Source of the DNA: Taeniopygia guttata
Taxonomy: Eukaryota > Chordata > Aves > Passeriformes > Estrildidae
Direction: 5' to 3'
Length of the DNA: 64,000 bases
Assembly (NCBI RefSeq): GCF_048771995.1
Contig: NC_133030.1
Coordinates: forward strand, 56,700,001 to 56,764,000
This document shows, one piece after another, positions 38,267 to 49,490 of this stretch (position 1 is its first letter; every line of letters begins with the position of its first letter). A model generated the notes under the pieces. It was not told the origin of the DNA. It ran no database searches and was given only the letters and a program-made list of their open reading frames with translations. Both the position numbers and the translations under genes were made by a program.

Positions 38267-40172
38267 GAACCTGCAAGACAAAAATCCTCAATTAACCCTG
38301 GGCAGGCCCAACAGACAATGCTGAAAACCCTGTAGTGTACAATGTATTGGTTAGCTGAGACTTTTGATGTCACAGAACATCAAGAGATAGAAAGAAATCC
38401 TACACAATAGCACTTCCATTGAAAATATGCACTTTCCAGCTATATTGTTTCATGGCAACCTTTTTCCTAAACAGAAAACATGGAAAAAATATACTAACTC
38501 TTTTTAAAAAAAACTATATACTTCTAAGTATATCTGACTGTCCACATGAAATAAAATAGATGCTTGTATTAAGGATCAAACAACTCTACAGAATATTTCA
38601 TCATTGCCATTTAAGCATTTGTTCTTAGGTACAGCAGGTAAGATTTCAAGCTAGTTTTCAACACCCATTTTGATCTCATTAAGTCATTCTAATGTCTTGC
38701 TCAGTGTCTCTGAGAACATACATAGAATTCTATGTAGGACTGATTCTTCTCTTTTTTTCTTTGGTGACCCAAAACTGTTTTACAGCAAGACTAACAGCAG
38801 GACCTCCCATGAGGTCCTTAGATCCATTCCGCAGCTTGGTAGTTTGGTTAAATGTGAGAGGAAATCTGGCTGGGCCACTGAGCTCACAGAGAGACAATGG
38901 GTTCACAACCTGCTGCTGACTTCATACTAAGAACACCAGGCAGGAAGCCATCAAACAGCAATTTAAAAGCAACCAAATTTGGTAAAATTGTTATGAAAAT
39001 AAATAGAATTTAGTTGCTTTCACTCTGCTTTGTGTGCTCTTGCACTGAAATACATTAGGTCTAGAAAAATGTGGTATAAAAACCTGTACACACAGTTCTA
39101 AAATATAAGTGAGTTAAACAAATACCTGCTCGGGTACTTTGCAATTACGATCCCAAGTCTAAAGAGTTTTATTAGGGACAACAAGCCCTATGCAATCACT
39201 CACATAAACTCACAAAAGGAGTACACTCTGCACAGAAAACACTGGTAAAATACTAGCTGCACACATCCTAAAGTGTCCATGAATACAGACACCTTGTTCC
39301 CAAACTATTAAAAAAAATTAAACAATCATACATTAGACACCAGTGGCAGATTAAGGGCAGATCCTTCATGCACAATGATCCAAACCCTGCATGCTGCTGA
39401 GGGCCTCCCAACTTCCTTTTCATGTGAGCACTGGATGCTGCCAGCAATAGCTCAGCTGATGGCCGCAGCTGCCAGCTGCTAGCCTGTTGCTAGACTTTTG
39501 GGGACAAGGAGAAGGCAGCAGGATAAAGCCTCTTTTACTTTCAGGATTTCTCCAGATTTGCAGGGCTCTAAGGCTATGTCCATCTGCCTAGACAAGGCTG
39601 CTGGAGAACTCGGCTCCTCTAAAGGAACAGAAAGCAAGCAGTGCATCCTCCTCAGCAATTCACGTGAGAGAAAACAGACAGCTGCTGCAGGACTTCAGGT
39701 GTCAGACTTCTCAACAGTAGATGTTTTGTTTGGGTTTTTTTGTTGTTTTTTTTTTTTTTTAAAGGACATATCTGGATGAAATTCAACTTGTCCTAGGACT
39801 GCATTTTTACTTAGCAGGGAGTAGTCTGGTCTATCTCCAGTTCATTAACATAGTCATTCCTGAAACAGCAACAAACTTTAATTACTTGTAATCTTACCAC
39901 TTCTGCAACTTTTTACCTCTGTATTTCTCCAAAGCTTTCTGCTAAAGTGCCACAGCACCAGCTGAATCTCTTTAAAAACCAAAGGGTGTCTGGAGTGGTG
40001 TACCTGTTCACCTGGGTCATCATCCTACACTGATCATGTATCACTCTCCCACTCCAGCACCCCATTAAGGGCAAGCAGACCCAGCCAGTCCTGAGCACTC
40101 CAATACAACAAAATCAGAACAAATTTGGATACAGAGTTTAGGCATAAAATATAAAAGTATTCCAGGAAGGCA

Positions 40173-40192
40173 GTGTGTGTGTGTGTGTGTGT
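40173..40192. repeat. (GT)10 microsatellite
   Basis: Ten uninterrupted GT units in the intron of the SERTA-domain gene. Confidence 0.95.
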
Positions 40193-43119
40193 CAAGGATC
40201 CTCAAACTACTGACAATACTGTCAGTAACTGCTAATTTTTGACACAATCTATGGAAAATCATATTTATGCAGGACAAGTAGACTGCAGCAAATATACCAA
40301 CTCTCGTTGTGAAAACAATAATTTATGCAAATCATAAACTCACAATAAAATTGTGAACTCTCCATTTCAAGTAGCATTTAAGTGTTATTTACTACCTCAA
40401 GCATTACCTCACAGCATCACCCTAAGAACGAAAATTATGTATCAAAACAGCTGTTTTTCACTAAGCCATCATTCCCATACACTGCACACTAGTGTAGGGT
40501 TTGTTTGTTTTTCCCTCAATTAATTAAACAGACCAAAATTTACACCCATGCGGGAATGAAGATATAACCACGCAGGAGACAACAATTCTGACATATCATA
40601 CATTCAGAATGCTTGGATCTGATAATTTACTACTTTTAGTATTTTTTTTAAAACACACATTTATACTCTGTTAGACACACAGGGCATACTGTTCTTATCT
40701 CTTTGAATTATGAAAATGATGTTAATTCCTAACATCTCAAAAATGTGCTAGTATTTAATTCTGTAAGCAAGCTCAAAGAGCAAGCAGGCTATGATATGCA
40801 AGGATGTATAATTTCACGGAAACAACTGAATATTACATGTTTTATTTTTCAATTCAAATGGTAGTCTCATTAGACTAAATACTTCATGCTCATATAGGCA
40901 GACACCCCTCTTTTAACTCCTCCAATCTCCTTCATAAAATTTGTCCCAGAGCATTTTAGAAATACGTAACAATGCTTGAGCATGACAGCACTTGATTGTA
41001 AAAGTGAAGTGCAAGAAACACTATTTGCTCCAACTTCAAAATATTTCTACTTAACATACTCCCCACTCCCAAGATGTATTTTTAAAATAAACAAACATAG
41101 TACTACCTTATATTTTAGAAATTCTGTCTAACACTGATTTATTTCCTAACAGGAAGGATCCCCTACTCTCCCTCCTGGAGCTGGACAACTTCAGAGGTAA
41201 CACAAAAATTTGGAAAAGGCTAATAAAAACCAGAGTACCATTGGTACAGTGGATTTAAAAATGACTAGTGTCATGGTTGCTACAGGAGACATTAAATTTC
41301 AGTTCTTGTCAAACACACTCAGCTGCTGACCTACAAAAGACACAAAGCCCCTTTGTTAGCAGATAATCTACATTTTATCAGGCCTTTTGCTTTACTTTCT
41401 AACAGAAGATCCTTAACAAACAACTGTATATTTTCTAAGTAGCTTGTTCTTCTGTAGCACTGCGATTGACACCTCATCCCAAACCCAAAATTCAATCAGA
41501 TGCTCTGTTTTGCAGCATTACTTTGCAGCAGAAGATGTTGATGGCATTATTTAATTATGCAGTGCTTATTCCACTTCAGTTTTGGGTAGTAAGGCAAACA
41601 AGCAGCCGTGCACACACAAACCCCAGAGCAGTGTCAGCCCTTCCATCAGCTGACACCAGGGCACAGCCAGCTCAGAGCAGCACAATCTGGGCACACCAAA
41701 GCACAGCCTCCAGAAACTGCACTTTTCTTACTCCAGCCTAATTCCAGGAACCTACTCACATCTCAAAAAACTGGGTCAACTAACAGGATTTTGGGATGTG
41801 CCAATCTGATAACTTTGTAATTTGTAAGTAAACAAACTGAATAAAAATTAAAAGTTTATGCCAATTTCAAATGTGAGGTCTCCACATAGATGTTCAACTA
41901 TAAAAGCAGCAAGCTCTAAGTCACCCTTTTCTTGAACTTGAAAAAGTTCCACAACAAAAATTTTTCTTCCATTCAGATGATCTATTTAAAAATCTTTTGT
42001 CGTGAAAAAAACAGGAACAATGAGGAGCAACACATCACAACTTTTTTCCTGGCATCTTCTCATCCTCTCTCATTATAGTAATGCAAACTGAGCCACAGGC
42101 CGCTTACAGCAAAATGCTTTTTTAATTAAAGTATTTTTTCTGATATAGAGAAAAGGAAGCAAAGTGTAGTCAGTATTTGGGAGTACCAAACTCTCTATTC
42201 ACATCACTGAACTTCAGTGGAGTCTATGTAGAAATTCTGTCCTGACACCATGTTCCTCAGTTCCTTCCAGTCCTCCATGGAGGACATTTCATTGCAACTC
42301 CTCCCTGCTAAGCTGGGAAGAAGCATCCAAGCACTGTAATCCTACACCATACCCGGGTTTGAAAAATCTTGGTAGGGAAGAAGCACGTCTCTGGTTGGCA
42401 AATCCACACAATACCAAACAAACAGGCCTGGTCAGGGTGCAGCCACTCAGAAGAAACATTCCAAGCTACCAAGAAAAATTCGCATTGCAACGTGTTGTGG
42501 ACAATACAGGGCCCGTGCCACCATTTCAGCTCCATCTGTCACACGGTCTGACAGTGCAGCTGCCACTGACACATGGTTGGGAAGTGCAGCTGGGAACACT
42601 CTCAAGGAATAATGCAACATGTGAAAACCCTCAATTACTTCTATCTGGGCAAACTACTATTAAAAACTTTTTTGGAATATATGGGAAAACTAAAGAGAAA
42701 AGTTAAACAATGTTTAGAACTCGGGACCTAACAGAGCTTTAATTTTCAGTAGAGAAAAGCTTAAAAAATAATGCTTATACCAAACACAACTGCCACAGTT
42801 AGTATCACCTGAATATGAACTTTTCATGCCCAAAACAAGCACTGCATTAAACTACACAACAGATATTTATTTACCACTAAATATGTTTAAATAGCATGAT
42901 AATCAATAAAGTACCTGGCCTTCACTATCCAGGTAAAGACAACTGAATTCATAGTGGTTCCTTTTGGTTTTTCTTTTTAGAATATTCTTGAATTCAAACT
43001 TGCTCAATCCTTTCTGTACAGCCACACTGCTGCATTTTTCAGCCCAAGACTGTCTCAAAGAGAAATACTACTTCATTTTTTTTTTTAAAGGACAAAAATA
43101 CCAGCTTTGCAGGTGTGTA

Positions 43120-43143
43120 AGCTTTCACTCATGAGTGAAAGCT
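43120..43143. repeat. Perfect 24-bp palindrome
   Basis: AGCTTTCACTCA followed immediately by its reverse complement, with no spacer. It lies in the intron of the SERTA-domain gene. Inverted copies of GTGAAAG are present on both arms. Confidence 0.85.
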
Positions 43144-44159
43144 GCCTGTCCAGTTTGCAGTAAAGCAACTTATGTATTAAAATCAAAATTAAGAGACTCC
43201 TTTGTACTGTAATTTGGGCAAATCCCTTTCAAAGTCTCCTTTGTCTCGTAACTGTGGAACCCATGTAAGAGTAAAGACAGGCAGACTCTCTGGGCTGTCG
43301 ACTTGTGCTAGTGACTGACCAAGGCTGGCTGATAACCGGGTACTCTGCTCACTCCTCTCTTCATGGACACATCTCACAATCACAAATCTATCTAAAGGAA
43401 GTGCAAACAAACACCCCAACAGTTACAGCTGTTCCCCAGAATTATTTGATGTATGCTGTACACTATTTTTAATGCTAATCCTTCCCCTACCTGACAGACA
43501 TTTTTAGGCAACACAACTTCACAAGCAGTTTTAATTAAGTGCTGTACTGGCTATTGGCTTGTATTTCATGTAGAAGAAAGTGCACAAGGAAATGGAAAGG
43601 TTGAAGGTGCAGTTAACAGACACAGCACAAATCCCTTCCTCCCATCCAGGCTTAGGGCTGATCACTTGGCCATGCCTTACATAACAGTGTAAGCTGTCAG
43701 AGCACACACAACATCTCTGATCTGGGATCCCCAGCGAGTGCTAGAGATCCCCACACTACATCTTGGCTGTTACCCTGAGCAAGTGAGGGAAGGACTGAAT
43801 GCCTTAGGAAACACCAAATGAAAAAAGTTTAGACCTGAAGATACTTCCATATATACAAAAGTGTGTTTAAGTCCATTCTCCCCACCCCCCCTCAGCCCTG
43901 CCCCAGTTTAGCCAAGATGAGTAACTGCTGGAGAAGGCACAAGTGACTAAAAGTGTGCATACAGGGAGGAGTGCAGTCCTACCAGCTCACTCCCATACCT
44001 AACCTCCTATGCAACAACTTCTTCATGGGAGTCACAAATTAGCAGAAAACAAAGAAGACATAATGTCAACTTTTTGGTCCACAAATCCTGACCTACAACG
44101 TGCCCACAGTCTGGTACAAAGCAAGAGGAACACAGAACCAAGATATGCTACTGTTCAGA

Positions 44160-44250
44160 TTCAAGAAACCCCAACAAAAACAACAAACAAACCCAAAAAC
44201 AAACACACACACACAACAACTCTGAAAACAAAACAAAAAACCCCACACCT
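44160..44250. repeat. A/C-rich low-complexity tract
   Basis: Runs of CAAACAAAC, CACACACACAC and AAAACAAAAAACCCC types in the intron of the SERTA-domain gene. No coding sense. Confidence 0.7.
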
Positions 44251-47200
44251 AAGGATTTCCCCACATTTTGAAAGTAAGACTAGCCTGAGTAGCATTCATT
44301 AGGAAAGGAATGAGAGGAAGACTGAGTTTAGTACATAATTATTCTGGAATTAGTGCTCCCACTGTCATTCACTATGTGTGGAAGTAGAAAATAAACCTGT
44401 ATCATACACAAATATTTTAGGAGCTGAAATGATGTTTAGGAAGCACTTGGAAGTAAGTTTTACTTTGATTTAAAAGTTAGTTTGAAACCCCCCCACAACA
44501 ACCTATTTGTTATGTCTACTGGGACCTGGAAAATTCCTGCACTTAAGGACATCTTTCGAAGTTCCTTACTCCCATTTCATTTCACAAAACACTGATAAGA
44601 GCTTTCTTTACCAACTATGGCAGCCAAGTTTCAGAGCACGGCATTTCCATTTACTCTGGAGAAGGAACCCTCTGTTAGGATCTGTACCTTCCACAGCTAA
44701 AAGAAGTGGATTCCAGTGCTTGGTAGAGAGAAACTTCCACCCATAAAAAACTCCAAACTAAACCACTATCATTCTTGTCTGTCACTTGTGTATCTTGTTC
44801 CACGTTTATTAATAAAGCTCATGTGTATACTTTGAGAGTGTGTTTAGCAAGGTTTTTTAGATGGATTTTTTTAATTGGAAGAAGGGCCTGGAATAATTCA
44901 AACTAAGAATCAATACTAGTTGGCAACAGCTAATACATAATCAAGAGTTACTAAACCTAGAAACTCCCATAGTAAAACTAAACTATAATTAAATGAGAAT
45001 GTAAGACTCATAAAGGAAACAAGAAGAACCAAACCACCATGGTTCCACCAAAGCATCTCACTGGAGAGACAAAGGATCATTAGAGCTGCAAATGCAATGA
45101 CGGACCTCTGCACAGCTTGTTCCAGTCAATCCCACATTTGCTTCAAACAGAAATACTAGATGCATTTCCCTACATAACACTGAACACGTTTTAGGGTTAC
45201 AGTGATCTAAAAATCTACTACTAAAGGAAGTTACAGCTTATTAAATATTAAAAATTGGTATGCCCATACTTTAACAGAAAAAAAATGGACTATTAACAGT
45301 AAAAGCAAACAAGGAAAAAAAAAAGCTCTTTTCCTGATAGAGGACTTTGCATTTATTTTTTTCACAAACCAAATCAGAAATAATTGAATTTTCTCTTGTA
45401 GCACACAACTTTATTTGAATATATAAAGTGCCACCTTGTCACAAGACAAAACTGCAACACACAATTTTAGCAGCTGAAGAGTGGATCTTACCATAAGACT
45501 GAAGTCTTAGTTAAGCAATTTCCAAGATGAATATGATCTTAAGGTATTATGCTTTATTGCATTGTAACAATATCCCCTCATCAAGGAAAAAATAGTAACA
45601 GAAATTCAAAATACTCAAACCAAAGAGTTTCTACCTCACTTTATATTATATATCCCATTTTTAAAAGATATATTTCAGTTTACCATTCTAATCCATATAT
45701 AACATCTGTAGCCCATTACCAGAACATGTCAGATGCATGTAAGACACAATTTCATAAAAACATATAAGTAGTTACCCTTAGAAAACAGAAAGGAGTCCAG
45801 GAAGGAAGATTCTGGATTTTGCATAAAGTGTGGTCATCCAAGAGTCTCAAACTATCCCAGAGGCCAAGCCATCCACCGAGGTAGAATGATGCGACTTAAG
45901 AGGAAAAACAAAACAAAATCAGAGTATTTAATTACTGTGTGGTGGCTTTTATTTTTTTAAATCAGAAGCATTAGGCACACAATTCAACACAACTTTTTAA
46001 ATTATTTGTGGTAAATTCTATAAAAGCAGATAAATATGGGTTAAACCCCTAAATTCATGAATACACTGAAATAAGAGGACCTAACAGTTTTACCTGTGAA
46101 CACATAAAATGTAGAAATTATCTTTCATAAATGAGTACTGCAGAATGCTGATCCTCTAAGCGTTAGGCTTTAGGATAAGGACTTGCCCTGCTACTTCCTC
46201 AGGTTATAGAACACCAATTTACAATGTAATCATCTCCAAAATTACATAATCAGGACAGAATACCATGCATTGTGAAGAGCTACATTTCAGAATTATCCCC
46301 TAATGCTTACAGGCTACAAAAGCAGTTAGATTTTTATTTAATTCCCCAACTTTCCTCTTTTTCAGCCAACACAAAACCAGTATGAGAAGACAGCTGACAA
46401 GGTGTCCTACGATTGTGTCTAATGTTCAATGTGGCACCATTTCCATCAAAGCCCTGATAGAGCAATATCTGCAGTATGGCTAGAGACCACATGGATTAAA
46501 TCATGTATTAGCTGAAAGTATTGGTAACTGGGCAATGTGAAAAGGCTGAAGTGACAGTAAACTATGGGCTAGGCTAGAAAATGTGGAGGGAATCGCATGA
46601 TCCATGCTCTTGAGGTCTCACCCCCACCTGGAGAACCAAAGAGTAATGAATTCCAAGAATTAAAGGCCTTGCAGGGGCTAAGAGCCTGCAGCCAGGATTG
46701 GATGTGACATGCCTGTTTGTGCACATCACACACACAGACACCTGACCCAGCCTCACAAATGCACCGCAGGAGCAAGGATCAGTACTAGCTGCACACACAC
46801 AGTCCTTCGTGATCAAAAAACAAGAGTTCATACATTACTTCACAAATCTTAAAATAATACATAGTGAAAGGCAGTCTTACATTCAGACAGACGGGCAAGT
46901 AAACGCCTACAGTTCATCTTACATAGCAACTCATAGCCTGATGCTACCAAAGGGCTCCTCCGCTTACAGAACCTCGGAACTGTAAAAATGCAGTAAAACA
47001 GCAGTAAAATGCCCGTGACCTAAGCAAGCCAAATCTAACCCACAGCAACAAACACATTAACATCTCCCTCCTCCTCCTAGAAGCTGACTTCTTTCCCACT
47101 ATAATGATATCCATGCTATCTGTAAATAAATAGGAAAAAAAAAAAGCCCCAAAGAAAGAGACAAATGAAGATTCATAACCTATTTGCTCTGAAACAGCAG

Positions 47201-48180
47201 GACTTCAGATGGTCACTATTGAGGCTCATTTAAAGTGTACTTGTCAGGTCACAGGGAGAGGTGTGCAGTCACTGCATTTTCTATGCACTGAATATAAAAA
47301 CACATGATTTAGAGTTTTACGATTCTTTAATGCTAAAACAACTTCACAAAGCTAACAAGCATAGTAAAATGTTGAAAAGTTTTCGATTTCAGCACCTTAG
47401 CTACAAAACTCCAAACCCAACAAAAATAGAAGCACTGGATAAAAAACAGCACTGTTACTTGTGTTTTAGAAATCCAATATTTTGCTAAAAGGAGATGAAG
47501 TCAAGAAGTTCTCAAATTTAATTTCTTTATTAGATACTTCAAAGGATTCCTGCAGAAGTAACTGTGGAGGTTTTGACTTTTGCCCTGTATGATTTCTGGG
47601 CACACTGGGTTAAGTGTCAGGAAGAAGTACAGAAGTAAGATTATTAGGTTTAATTTTTACAATCTGTTAGGAAAAAAAAAACAACCATAGAAGACACAAT
47701 AGTTGCAAATCACTATGAATTATATCTCTTTTGTGGATTACTTTTTGTCTTCCCTTCCTAGTATGTGTTTAGGGATCACTTTAGAATTTTGAGATCACAG
47801 CATCATTTCAATTTTTATGGTATTTCCCACACTGCAGTTAACAGCCTGAACTATGGAATTTTAGCCACATCAAAAATAAAGTGGAAAACTACAGCATAAG
47901 GCTTCCACCTATGCTTTTAGAAACGAGCATTCCAGCACAGTTTGAAGAATTCCAGGCCTAACTAGGGCGGAAATTATTAACTGCACCTATTTGCGAGCTT
48001 AATCTGCAATATGCATAGAGACCAATCTTATGCTCCTCCAGCCCTATCCACCTGCTCGCAGCCCCGACTAACACGCGCTTACTAAGCCAAACAAAACCTG
48101 CTATTTAAAAATGTAACCGCAGCTTACACATTAAGTCGCAACCAGCGAGCGGCAGCGATGGGGAGCGCCAGGCTGGAGCC

Positions 48181-48234
48181 GCCGGGATTCAGGGAAAGCC
48201 CTTTCCTGCCGGGATTCAGGGAAAGCCCTTTCCT
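48181..48234. repeat. Perfect 27-bp tandem duplication
   Basis: Two identical 27-bp units, 48181–48207 and 48208–48234, each starting GCCGGGATTCAGGG. Each unit holds a small inverted repeat (GGAAAG / CTTTCC). It lies at the gene-side edge of the CpG island, within the intron if the 48755 donor is used. Confidence 0.9.
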
Positions 48235-48949
48235 GCCGCGCTCCCGCAGCCGCTCCCGCGGCTCCTGCCACCATTTGGCCTTTGTGGAAGGAGCGCCGGT
48301 GCTTCCTGCGGCCGTCCCGCCCCCGCCGCGGCCGTGGGCAGCGGTAACCAGAGACAACCTTGGGCTTCCCGAGCTGCGAAAAGTTACACTCCTCCCCCTT
48401 CCTCCGCCCGGCTCGCCCAGACCCCGGCCGGGCTAATTATAACTGCGCGAACAACTTCCACCGCCGGCCGCGCTCCGGCCGCTCCCCCCGCGCCCAGCGC
48501 GGCTCCCCGGGGCCGCCGCACCCGCACCCGGCGCCGCCGTGCCCCGGCCCCAGCCCGGCTCCCCGGGCCGCACCGCACCGCCCCACCTGTCCTCGCTGTG
48601 CCCTCCTCCCCACCGCACCGCCGGGCGCCCCTCCGCCCCTCACCGGCAGGGCCCCCCCGCCCCGCCTTCCGCCTCCCGCCGTCACCCCGCGACCGCCGCT
48701 ACCCTCCCGCTGCCCGCGGCTGCCAGCCCCGCGGCCTCCCGGCCGGCGCCTCACCTGGGAGCGGAGGAAGCCCCGTTCCTTCGCAGCCGGCCGCGCTCCC
48801 TCCCTCCGGCGGGGCTGGACTCGGCCGGGAGGAGGCGGAGGCGGCGCCACCCCCGCCGGGCCCCGGCAACCTCCGCTCCGCCCTTCCCTCCGCCCGCCGC
48901 TCCCGCGGGGGCGCTGCGTGCGCCGCGCGCGCCAGCTGCGCGCCCTCCC

Positions 48950-49098
48950 ATTGGTCCGCGGCCCTTTCAACCTGCCCGGCAACCATTTTCTGACTGGCCG
49001 GCGAGCCGGGGGGCGGGGCTACAGTTGGTCCCGCGGCGCCGCCCAATGAGAGAGCCGGGAGAGCCGAGGGGCGGGGCCATGCGCCGACCTCGCCCAAT
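48950..49098. promoter_or_regulatory. CCAAT/GC-box core promoter cluster
   Basis: CCAAT occurs on the minus strand at 48950–48954 and on the plus strand at 49043–49047 and 49094–49098. GGGGCGGGGC boxes lie at about 49010–49019 and 49068–49077. NF-Y plus Sp1-type sites in both orientations are typical of TATA-less CpG-island promoters, and fit either the minus-strand SERTA gene alone or two-way initiation. Confidence 0.6.
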
Positions 49099-49169
49099 GG
49101 GGACGGGGGCGCCGCCGAGTCCCGCGTTCCGCGGCGCGGCGCTCCGGGGGCGGCCCCGCCCGCGCCGCC

Positions 49170-49395
49170 GGGATGGCGGAGCGGCCGCGCAGGGCTCGGC
49201 TCCGCGCCGCCGCCGGGATGGCGGAGCGGCAGGGCAGGGTTAGGCTCCGAGCCACCGGGATGGCGGAGCGGTAGGGCAGGGTTAGGCTCCGCGCCGCCGC
49301 CGGGATGGCGGCAGGGCAGGGCAGGGTTAGGCTCCGAGCCGCCGGGATGGCGGAGCGGCGGGGCCGGGCTACCGGGATGGCGGAGCGGCCGCGCT
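49170..49395. repeat. Six-copy ATGGCGG minisatellite in the SERTA-gene promoter
   Basis: GGGATGGCGG starts at 49170, 49215, 49257, 49302, 49344 and 49374: spacings 45, 42, 45, 42 and 30 bp. Between copies is a G-rich spacer, usually containing AGGGCAGGGTTAGGCTCC. The alternating 45/42 spacing suggests a 87-bp higher-order unit that was duplicated. Confidence 0.85.
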
Positions 49396-49490
49396 CGGCT
49401 CCGCACTGCCCTGCTTCACCCGTCCGTGCTGCCGCACTTCGTGCCTTGAAACCACCGCGGAGCCACCGGCCAGCCCGCTCCAAGCCCACA

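Larger units (their letters stand above)
38267..48755 (-). other. Non-coding first exon junction and intron of the SERTA-domain gene
   Basis: The coding exon's acceptor at 38271–38272 needs an upstream exon. The best donor is CTCCCAG|GTGAGG, exon end at 48755, inside the CpG island; other donor-like sites lie near 48590 and 48642. This gives an intron of about 10.5 kb with all coding sequence in the last exon, as in other SERTA genes. Apart from a GT run, A/C-rich tracts and a 24-bp palindrome, no gene or recognisable transposon is seen in it. Confidence 0.6.
48120..49490 (-). promoter_or_regulatory. CpG-island promoter of the SERTA-domain gene
   Basis: About 1.4 kb of very high GC and CpG density with sharp edges. 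It includes minus-strand splice donors, three CCAAT boxes, two GC boxes and two tandem repeats. The transcription start is probably between the CCAAT cluster (48.95–49.1 kb) and the donor at 48755. The many long open frames on both strands lack family resemblance and reflect base composition. Confidence 0.75.

Noticed and set aside
38267-38281. Upstream start of the SERTA frame (five extra residues)
   Set aside because: The extra codons lie across the splice acceptor TTGTCTTGCAG, and the family start is MLGRGLKRK.
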